Positions 1 through 5,470 of a DNA stretch of 12,294 nucleotides are shown piece after piece (within the stretch, counting starts at the first letter, position 1; each line of letters begins with the position of its first letter). The notes beneath the pieces were generated by a model. That model was given only the letters and a program-made list of their open reading frames with translations. It ran no database searches and was not told the origin of the DNA. The DNA comes from CADEDV01 sp036374495 (GTDB lineage Bacteria; Bacteroidota; Bacteroidia; Chitinophagales; Chitinophagaceae). The stretch spans positions 1 through 12,294 of the forward strand of contig CBFGYO010000123.1 of NCBI GenBank assembly GCA_965652975.1. Direction: 5' to 3'. A program made the position numbers and the translations under genes.

Positions 1-1
1 G

Positions 2-2134
2 CCTGAATTTGATACCTCACACGTCAAAAATATTGTCTTGCTGGGCCACGCCGGCTGCGGTAAGACCACGTTAGCGGAATGCATGCTGTTCGAAGCTGGA
101 ATAATTAATCGCCGCGGCAGCATAGCCGAACGAAACACTACCGGAGATTACCACGAACTTGAACAGGAACGTGGTAATTCTATTTTTAGCAAGCTCCTGC
201 ACACCAAATGGCGCGGGTATAAGATCAATATACTGGATACACCGGGCTATGACGACTTCGTGGGTGAAGTTATTTCCGCATTACGTGTTGCCGATACCGG
301 CGTAATGCTGCTCAATGCCGTCATGGGTGTAGAGGTAGGTACCGATATCATCTGGGAATACACGGAGAAATTCAAGACCCCGATGATATTTGCCGTAAAC
401 AAACTGGATGATGACAATGCCGACTTCGACAGAACGGTACGCGAAGCGAAAACGCATTTCGGGAATAAAGTGGTGGTGGTGCAATACCCCCGGCAAACAG
501 GCTCCGGGTTTCATGAGATCATCGATGTACTACGGATGACCATGTACAAATTCAAGGACACGGGTGGCAAACCTGAAAAACTACCGATACCAGAGGATGA
601 GCAGGCTAAAGCAGATGAGTTGCATAAAGAGCTAATCGAAGCTATTGCCAGTAATGATGAAACCCTCATGGAAAAATATTTCGACAAAGGTGAGTTGGAT
701 GAAGACGAGATGAAGGCGGGTATGAAAAAAGCGATGATTAATCACGATCTCTTTCCTTTATTCGCTTTATCTGCTGAACGTAATATGGGTAGTGGGCGGC
801 TGATGGGCTTCATAGATAATGTGTGCCCCAGTGCGAATGAAATGCCAGCGCAACGTACACAAAAAGGGGAGGAGCTCAAGTGCGATGCAAATGGACCAGC
901 CTGTGTATTTGTATATAAAACCGTAAGTGAACCACATGTTGGCGAATTGTCCTTCTTCAAAGTATACTCCGGCACTATCAAATCGGGAATGGAATTGGAG
1001 AACGAATCAACCGGCGTAACGGAAAAGATCAACCAACTCTTTCTCGTGGAAGGTAATAAACGTACTTCCATCAATGAATTGGTTGCGGGGGATATCGGTG
1101 CTACACTCAAACTGAAAAATACACATGTCAATAACACCCTGCATATCCGCGGGCGTAATTATGAACTACCTACAATTGAATTTCCGCCACCAAATATGAC
1201 CGTAGCTATCGAATCGCTGAAAAAAGGCGAGGAGGAAAAGTTGTCGCAGGCTTTACACCAGCTACGCGAGGAAGATCCAACTTTACTGGTAGAGGTGTCG
1301 CAGGAGTTGAAGCAAACGCTTATCCATTGCCAGGGAGATATGCACCTGGCAGTTGCAAAATGGAAGATCGAACGTCAGCATAAACTGGATGTGCGATTTG
1401 TAAAACCACGTATTGCTTATCGGGAGACTATCCGTAAGATGGCTGATGCAAGTTACCGACACAAAAAACAAAGTGGAGGCGCCGGGCAATTTGGTGAAGT
1501 CTTTATGCGCATTGAACCCTGGTATGAGGGTATGCCCGAACCGAAGGATCTGAATGTACGTGGAAGAGATACGCATGATCTTGATTGGGGCGGCAAACTC
1601 GTATTCTATAATTGTATCGTTGGCGGTGCGATCGACGCACGATTTCTGCCATCGATATTAAAAGGCGTGATGGAGAAAATGCAAAATGGTCCGTTGACGG
1701 GTTCTTATGCAAGGGATATCCGGGTATCAGTATATGATGGTAAAATGCACCCCGTTGATAGCAATGATATTTCATTTAAAATTGCGGGACTGCAGGCTTT
1801 TCGCCAGGCGTTCCAACAGGCCGATCCGCAAATACTGGAACCGATGTATCATGTTGAAGTATTATGTCCCGACGATCTTACCGGAGCCGTTATGGGCGAC
1901 CTGCAAAGCAGGCGGGCTATCGTGGAAGGGATCGATAGTGAGGGGCACTTTCAAAAGGTAATAGCAAAAGTACCGTTGGCGGAAATGGATGGTTACTCCT
2001 CATCACTGCGTTCGATTACGCAGGGCAGGGCCAAGTTCAAGATGAGCTTTTTAGGATATGAAGCGCTGCCATTTGAATTGCAACGGAAATTGATTGATGA
2101 ATATAGCAAGACGGCGAAGGAAGAATTTGCATAG
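2..2134 (+). CDS. EF-G-like translational GTPase (EF-G2/FusA2-type paralogue), 5' end outside window
   Basis: The frame is open from base 2, so the true start lies upstream; 710 residues are visible, nearly the full EF-G length of about 700. EF-G-family proteins drive tRNA-mRNA translocation on the ribosome in the cytoplasm. Seen: P-loop GHAGCGKT (44-67), switch I region with the ELEQERG stretch (about 158-178), G3 DTPGYDDF (236-259), G4 NKLD (398-409), an SAERN G5-like segment (about 770-784), domain IV start SGGAGQFGEV (about 1471-1500), a domain IV tip with KMHPVDS (about 1741-1761), and domain V ending LRSITQGRAKFKMSFLGYE. Canonical EF-G has DTPGH, so the catalytic His is Tyr here, and the P-loop Asp of HIDAGKT is Gly. 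These traits point to the paralogue group rather than housekeeping fusA. A Bacteroides EF-G2 paralogue is reported to work without GTP hydrolysis; whether this is its orthologue is an inference. No partner gene is visible. Confidence 0.9.
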   Translation, partial: PEFDTSHVKNIVLLGHAGCGKTTLAECMLFEAGIINRRGSIAERNTTGDYHELEQERGNSIFSKLLHTKWRGYKINILDTPGYDDFVGEVISALRVADTGVMLLNAVMGVEVGTDIIWEYTEKFKTPMIFAVNKLDDDNADFDRTVREAKTHFGNKVVVVQYPRQTGSGFHEIIDVLRMTMYKFKDTGGKPEKLPIPEDEQAKADELHKELIEAIASNDETLMEKYFDKGELDEDEMKAGMKKAMINHDLFPLFALSAERNMGSGRLMGFIDNVCPSANEMPAQRTQKGEELKCDANGPACVFVYKTVSEPHVGELSFFKVYSGTIKSGMELENESTGVTEKINQLFLVEGNKRTSINELVAGDIGATLKLKNTHVNNTLHIRGRNYELPTIEFPPPNMTVAIESLKKGEEEKLSQALHQLREEDPTLLVEVSQELKQTLIHCQGDMHLAVAKWKIERQHKLDVRFVKPRIAYRETIRKMADASYRHKKQSGGAGQFGEVFMRIEPWYEGMPEPKDLNVRGRDTHDLDWGGKLVFYNCIVGGAIDARFLPSILKGVMEKMQNGPLTGSYARDIRVSVYDGKMHPVDSNDISFKIAGLQAFRQAFQQADPQILEPMYHVEVLCPDDLTGAVMGDLQSRRAIVEGIDSEGHFQKVIAKVPLAEMDGYSSSLRSITQGRAKFKMSFLGYEALPFELQRKLIDEYSKTAKEEFA

Positions 2135-2147
2135 TTCGCGAGTGTAG

Positions 2148-2182
2148 ATAAAAGTTAAAAGTTAAAAGATAAAAGATAAAAG
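2148..2182. repeat. 5 x 7-bp tandem repeat (WTAAAAG) after the EF-G-like gene
   Basis: Five consecutive heptamers alternate between ATAAAAG and TTAAAAG, starting 13 bases after the stop codon. The last two units (2169-2182) overlap the left arm of the terminator hairpin, whose right arm carries the complement (CTTTTATC). Copies differ only at the first base. The function is unknown; it could be a replication-slippage product or an extension of the terminator stem. Confidence 0.85.
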
Positions 2183-2227
2183 TTCCCTCGGGTTGGAGTT
2201 ACCAACCGGAGGGAACTTTTATCTTTT
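2171..2227 (+). terminator. Long rho-independent terminator hairpin of the EF-G-like gene (likely bidirectional)
   Basis: The arms 2171-2196 and 2202-2227 pair over 26 positions with a single G-G mismatch (2190/2208) and a 5-base loop AGTTA. The core is TTCCCTC with GAGGGAA, flanked by A-rich left and T-rich right sequence ending in a T run (2224-2228). The A-rich left arm gives a U tract on the minus strand too, so it can end transcription both ways. It isolates the EF-G-like gene from the sigma factor gene. Confidence 0.88.
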
Positions 2228-2506
2228 TCACCTGGCGTGAATAATGCCCGGAAAGTGGCAATTACCTCCTCATTTTCGCGAAAAATAACGGACGATGTGT
2301 ATTAAAAACTTGGTTATTTCAAGTTATCCGCAGTAAATTGTTCGTAGAAATAAGTGTTAACTCTCATGTGCGCCTAAACCTTTCCTATTAGTTCATGCAT
2401 TTTTTGTGTTGCGCGACCCGATACGAGCATCTTTAAATTATCTTACCGATTGAATTGAAAAGCCTGGCTATTCCACATCATTTTGATTTGACATGCATGT
2501 TTACAA
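2228..2506. other. Intergenic region upstream of the sigma factor gene
   Basis: No convincing reading frame, RNA gene or repeat is seen here. The stretch is A/T-rich and must hold any promoter of the sigma factor gene. No clean Bacteroidota -33 TTTG / -7 TAnnTTTG pair was found; the nearest is TTGG (2310-2313) with TAAATTG (2334-2340), too weak to call. Confidence 0.5.
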
Positions 2507-3106
2507 ATGATACCGTTGGAAGTTGAAATGGATATTATTCTCCGGCTCAAGAAGGGCGATGAGAAGGCGATGGCATACATTTTCAAAATGTATCATAAAA
2601 GTCTTTGTTATTTTGCGCGCCAGTTAATCCATAATGAAGAGCAGGCAGAGGACATCGTTGCAGAAACCTTTGTGAAGTTATGGCAAAGGAATACCGACTT
2701 TGAGAACCTGGCGACTATCCGATCCTTTATGTATGTAACAATTCGAAATAGTTGCAGTAATTATCTCCGGCACATACACCGCAAGGCTGCTTCACATGAA
2801 CGTATACTTGGCTCTGCTGAAAGAGATGAAGATTATATTGAGAGCAGGATGGTGAAAGCGGATTTGTTGCGAATTATTTTGGAAGAGGTAGAAAGTTTAC
2901 CTCCGATACGCCGGAAAATATTCAAGATGATATTCGTAGAGGATCTGAGCATATTCGAGATAGCAACGAAATTGAATATAACAGTGGATACGGTGCGGGT
3001 GCAAAAAGCGCGTGCAATTTATAGTATCCGGAATGTTATTTTGAAGAAAGGTATTTTGCTTACGGGATCAGGGTGGGTGTACGAGGTATTTTTCTCCCGA
3101 ATGTAA
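2507..3106 (+). CDS. ECF-type RNA polymerase sigma factor (Bacteroidota FecI-like)
   Basis: This is a 199-residue sigma-70 family protein of the extracytoplasmic function class, which directs RNA polymerase to specific promoters when released from its anti-sigma factor. Region 2 covers about residues 10-90, with the core-binding segment AEDIVAETFVKLWQ (47-60). Region 4 covers about 125-180, with LPPIRRKIF followed by the helix-turn-helix FEIATKLNITVDTVRVQKARA. The length is normal for the family. ATG 2507 gives seven extra residues before an alternative ATG at 2528 (MDIILRLKKGD), which is where many family members start, so the start is uncertain. A fecR-like gene follows after 269 bases and then a SusC gene with an STN domain, the standard arrangement of a FecI/FecR-controlled uptake locus; the targets probably include these downstream genes, though that is inferred from context. 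Confidence 0.92.
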   Translation: MIPLEVEMDIILRLKKGDEKAMAYIFKMYHKSLCYFARQLIHNEEQAEDIVAETFVKLWQRNTDFENLATIRSFMYVTIRNSCSNYLRHIHRKAASHERILGSAERDEDYIESRMVKADLLRIILEEVESLPPIRRKIFKMIFVEDLSIFEIATKLNITVDTVRVQKARAIYSIRNVILKKGILLTGSGWVYEVFFSRM

Positions 3107-3375
3107 GAGGATTTGCGCATCGCAAGCGGTGAAGTTTGAGGAGAAATGTGGTGTAAAAACATGGCATGTACATTTTTTGCGACTTGATATATGTTACTTC
3201 CAGATGATGCTCTTAAGGGCGGCCCGCGTTCCAGTCTTATTTCCGCAGCATTGAAACTCTCGCTTATGCATCACCGTATTACTTTTTTTTATTTTTCTGT
3301 AAATGATTTCTTCCACTCAGGTGTTTTAATATTTCAGGCAATGCGCTGAAAGAACCCGTTGAAAAAAAATCACAA
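3107..3375. other. Gap between sigma factor and fecR
   Basis: The 269-base gap is longer than expected for a tightly coupled sigma/anti-sigma pair. It holds T-rich stretches (3284-3299) and an A8 run just before fecR (3362-3369), but no clear terminator hairpin, promoter pair or small gene, so read-through or a separate fecR promoter cannot be decided. Confidence 0.4.
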
Positions 3376-4575
3376 ATGAACGAACAGATTGTTTCGATAC
3401 TATATAAAAGAATAAATGGCACTACGCTCACCTATGAAGAAGAGTTACTGCTGGAAGGCTGGATGGCTGACTCTCCACGCAACCGTGAGTTGTATGAGGA
3501 GGTAATGGACCCCGCGAAATTAAAATCAGAGATTCAGGAGATGTTGGGTTATGATAGCCGGGGATTATGGAAAAAGATTATGCGGGAGTTGCCTTCTAAA
3601 AAGAACAAGGTTATCCCGTTATACCGAAGAGCGATGTTCCGGTATGTTGCTGCGGCAATTGTAGTAGCAGCGATAGGTGCGGGCGTTTATTTTTATATGA
3701 ATAATAAAAATCCTGGTACCACTATGTCAACCGTTGAGCCGGCTACAGCAAAACCTTCGGGTGATATGGCCCCCGGAATGGAGAAGGCGGTGTTGATCCT
3801 GGCGGATGGAACGAAGATAATACTGGACAATTCTGCGAATGGTGAAATAGCGCGGCAGGGGGGCACGGTGGTATTGAAGGAAGACGGGTTGCTTGCGTAT
3901 AATACAAAGCAGCAGGCACAGGGAGGTAAGGTATTGTACAATACCATACAGACGGGCAGGGCGGAGCAGTTTTCATCGTTGGTATTATCGGATGGTAGTA
4001 AGATCTGGCTTAATTCGGTGTCTTCGATCCGGTTCCCGACAGCATTTAGCGGGGATGAACGGGTTGTTGAGGTTACGGGCGAGGTTTATTTCGAAGTGGC
4101 AAAGAATATAGCAAAGCCATTTCGGGTAATTACTAAAGGTATGTCGGTGGAAGTCCTGGGAACGCAATTCAATGTAAATGCATATGATGATGAGGCCTTG
4201 GTAAGAACTACGCTGATTGAAGGATCGGTAAGGGTGAACAATAATAATAAGGTGATGGTGATGCAGCCGGGGCAGCAGGCGCTGATGATACCGCAGGGAG
4301 CGCTGACTATACGCAATGATATCGATACAAGGGAAGCAATAGCCTGGAAGAATGGGATCTTTTTATTCCCTAAAAGTGATATGAAGACGATTATGCGGCA
4401 GGTATCGCGTTGGTACGGAGTAGATGTGGTATTTGAAGATGCGATTCCCGGGTATTTTGTTGCGACACTACCGCGAAATGTACCGGTGTCAAAACTTTTG
4501 ACAATGTTTGAAATGGCGGGTGGGGTACATTTTGAAATTGATGAAGCTAAACGAGTGATTACGGTACGGCAATGA
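3376..4575 (+). CDS. FecR-family anti-sigma factor, inner-membrane, with DUF4974-type C-terminus
   Basis: A 399-residue single-pass membrane regulator expected to hold the upstream ECF sigma factor and pass on a signal from the SusC STN domain. Seen: cytoplasmic N-terminal part (1-85) with the EELLLEGWMADSPRNRELYEE stretch typical of these regulators; a transmembrane helix at about 90-108 (RYVAAAIVVAAIGAGVYFYM); the periplasmic FecR domain at about 190-290, with LVLSDGSKIWLNSVSSIRFP, VTGEVYFEVAK, KPFRVIT and VEVLGTQFNVNAY; and a C-terminal STN-like DUF4974 domain (about 328-398) from FLFPKSDMKTIM to RVITVRQ. Length and order are normal. The start at ATG 3376 is preceded by an A8 run and lacks a Shine-Dalgarno site, as usual in Bacteroidota. 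A heptamer repeat begins at the base after the stop codon. Confidence 0.94.
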   Translation: MNEQIVSILYKRINGTTLTYEEELLLEGWMADSPRNRELYEEVMDPAKLKSEIQEMLGYDSRGLWKKIMRELPSKKNKVIPLYRRAMFRYVAAAIVVAAIGAGVYFYMNNKNPGTTMSTVEPATAKPSGDMAPGMEKAVLILADGTKIILDNSANGEIARQGGTVVLKEDGLLAYNTKQQAQGGKVLYNTIQTGRAEQFSSLVLSDGSKIWLNSVSSIRFPTAFSGDERVVEVTGEVYFEVAKNIAKPFRVITKGMSVEVLGTQFNVNAYDDEALVRTTLIEGSVRVNNNNKVMVMQPGQQALMIPQGALTIRNDIDTREAIAWKNGIFLFPKSDMKTIMRQVSRWYGVDVVFEDAIPGYFVATLPRNVPVSKLLTMFEMAGGVHFEIDEAKRVITVRQ

Positions 4576-4610
4576 GAGCTACGAGCTGCGACCCTCGAGC
4601 CTCGAGCTAT
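4576..4610. repeat. 5 x 7-bp imperfect tandem repeat (GAGCTAC-like) directly after the fecR stop codon
   Basis: The units are GAGCTAC, GAGCTGC, GACCCTC, GAGCCTC and GAGCTAT, in exact 7-base register from the first base after TGA. The array includes two CTCGAG palindromes (4594-4599 and 4601-4606). It is G/C-rich and unrelated in sequence to the A-rich heptamers at 2148-2182. The function is unknown; short repeats of this look occur between genes in Chitinophagaceae genomes as far as I recall, but I could not check this. Confidence 0.8.
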
Positions 4611-4672
4611 ACTTCGCATTTTGGAAATTGGATTATTTAAAAGTGAAGATAACAGCATAAATATATGCTCCT

Positions 4673-4696
4673 GGGCCAGGTTCGAAGCGTTGGCCC
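4673..4696. other. Small inverted repeat upstream of the DsbD-alpha-like gene
   Basis: GGGCCA (4673-4678) can pair with TGGCCC (4691-4696) around a 12-base loop containing the palindrome TTCGAA. It lies 25 bases before the ATG at 4722. It has no T run, so it is not a classical terminator; it could be a weak operator or leader hairpin, or chance. Confidence 0.3.
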
Positions 4697-4721
4697 GAAG
4701 CTCGCCGCTAAAAAATTCGTT

Positions 4722-5171
4722 ATGAAAAAAGCGATCTGTATCTGTCTTGGTATTTTAAGTATGGCCTTTAGTAAGGCCCAGGGACCGGTTTCCTGGACCT
4801 ATAGTGCAACGAAAATCTCCGGTACGGTTTACGAGGTTCGGTTAAAAGCCAGCATTCAGGACGGCTGGCATTTATATGCCCAGGGTCAACCGGAGAATTT
4901 CCTGGGCATTCCCACGACGATAAAGTTTAATAAGCATCCTTTGGTGGTATTGAATGGAAAGCCGAAAGAAATAGGTAAGCTTGAAAAAGCGACGGAACCA
5001 ACATTGGATATTGAATCGTGGCAGTATAATGATGAAGTGGTATTTGTACAGCGTGTACAGTTGCGCAATAAGGTAAGAACAAATATTAGTGGCAGTATAG
5101 AATTCCAGGTGTGTACGGATAATAAATGTTTACCGCCGGCTACGGTGAATTTCCAGGTGCCGGTTAATTAA
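4722..5171 (+). CDS. Exported stand-alone DsbD N-terminal (alpha) domain-like protein
   Basis: The protein has 149 residues. Residues 1-20 form a signal peptide (MKKAICICLG then ILSMAFSKAQ), placing the mature domain in the periplasm. The mature part resembles the immunoglobulin-fold alpha domain of thiol:disulfide interchange protein DsbD: GWHLYAQGQPENFLGIPT (48-65), VVFVQRVQL (106-114) and the C-terminal motif VCTDNKCLPP (130-139), giving a likely redox pair C131/C136. In DsbD this domain passes electrons from the membrane domain to periplasmic partners; here neither the membrane domain nor the thioredoxin domain is fused or adjacent. The open frame extends 19 codons upstream to ATG 4665, but the ATG at 4722 opens the signal peptide and is preceded by an A-rich stretch, so it is preferred. 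It lies between fecR and susC. Family confidence is good; its role in this locus is inferred. Confidence 0.82.
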   Translation: MKKAICICLGILSMAFSKAQGPVSWTYSATKISGTVYEVRLKASIQDGWHLYAQGQPENFLGIPTTIKFNKHPLVVLNGKPKEIGKLEKATEPTLDIESWQYNDEVVFVQRVQLRNKVRTNISGSIEFQVCTDNKCLPPATVNFQVPVN

Positions 5172-5241
5172 TAAAAATCATCCCGAAGGCAAGCGTCACA
5201 TAAACTCGCTGCCATCCTCATTCTTCTATTGTGTGTAGTTC

Positions 5242-5273
5242 GCCTGCGTTGCCACCTGGTAATGCAGGCTTTT
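5242..5273 (+). terminator. Probable terminator after the DsbD-alpha-like gene, with alternative foldings
   Basis: GCCTGCGTTGCC (5242-5253) pairs with the segment 5258-5269 ending in GCAGGC, twelve pairs with two G-U wobbles and a tetraloop ACCT, followed by TTTT (5270-5273). A competing hairpin CCTGGTAA (5255-5262) with TTACCAGG (5272-5279) would exclude it, and CGCCTG (5241-5246) can also pair with CAGGCG (5276-5281). The weak T run makes it a modest terminator. Confidence 0.55.
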
Positions 5274-5333
5274 ACCAGGCGCTATTGGTAACAGTAGGGG
5301 TTTACACTGGGGAGTAGGTCGAGTGATAAAAAC

Positions 5334-5341
5334 TAATTTTG
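5334..5341 (+). promoter_or_regulatory. Candidate -7 element (TAnnTTTG) upstream of susC
   Basis: TAATTTTG fits the Bacteroidota primary-sigma -7 consensus exactly, but no TTTG is found at the expected -33 distance. If used, transcription would start around 5348 and give a leader of about 120 bases that contains the hairpin at 5380-5405. An ECF-dependent promoter for susC could look different and would not be recognised this way. Confidence 0.3.
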
Positions 5342-5372
5342 AAAAGCAGAAAATTCAGATACGATAGCGTGG

Positions 5373-5405
5373 AAAAAAAACCGGCAGTGTTCTAGCACTA
5401 CCGGT
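5373..5405 (-). terminator. Terminator-like hairpin in the susC leader, oriented against antisense transcription
   Basis: ACCGGCAGTG (5380-5389) pairs with CACTACCGGT (5396-5405) around a 6-base loop, with one mismatch (5385/5400). The A run 5373-5380 becomes a U tract on the minus strand, making a classical intrinsic terminator there; on the plus strand no T run follows. No minus-strand gene is seen that would need it, so it may block antisense transcripts coming out of susC or act as a leader hairpin. Confidence 0.6.
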
Positions 5406-5470
5406 AAGAAAGGTTCAATAAACACACAGCGGAAACTGTATTATTCAATTAAACCCAACAAGACAAAAGT

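Larger units (their letters stand above)
5172..5470. other. Gap and leader between the DsbD-alpha-like gene and susC
   Basis: This 299-base stretch contains no gene. It holds a weak inverted repeat (5188-5195 with 5207-5213), the terminator-like hairpin set at 5241-5281, the TAATTTTG element at 5334-5341 and the minus-oriented hairpin at 5373-5405. The density of hairpins suggests that susC transcription is separated from the upstream gene or controlled in its leader. Confidence 0.5.

Noticed and set aside
742..1137. 131-codon minus-strand frame inside the EF-G-like gene
   Set aside because: It is antisense to conserved EF-G sequence without a domain of its own.
2310..2340. Possible -33/-7 promoter before the sigma factor gene
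   Set aside because: TTGG and TAAATTG match the Bacteroidota consensus only in part, and similar matches are expected by chance in AT-rich DNA.
2148..4610. Heptamer arrays as CRISPR
   Set aside because: Units are 7 bases with no spacers and no cas genes nearby.
4086..4658. 190-codon minus-strand frame antisense to fecR
   Set aside because: It overlaps a strongly supported FecR gene and has the low-complexity composition of an antisense shadow.
4665..4721. Upstream start for the DsbD-alpha-like gene
   Set aside because: It would put 19 residues before a perfect signal peptide and includes the inverted repeat at 4673-4696; ATG 4722 is the better start.
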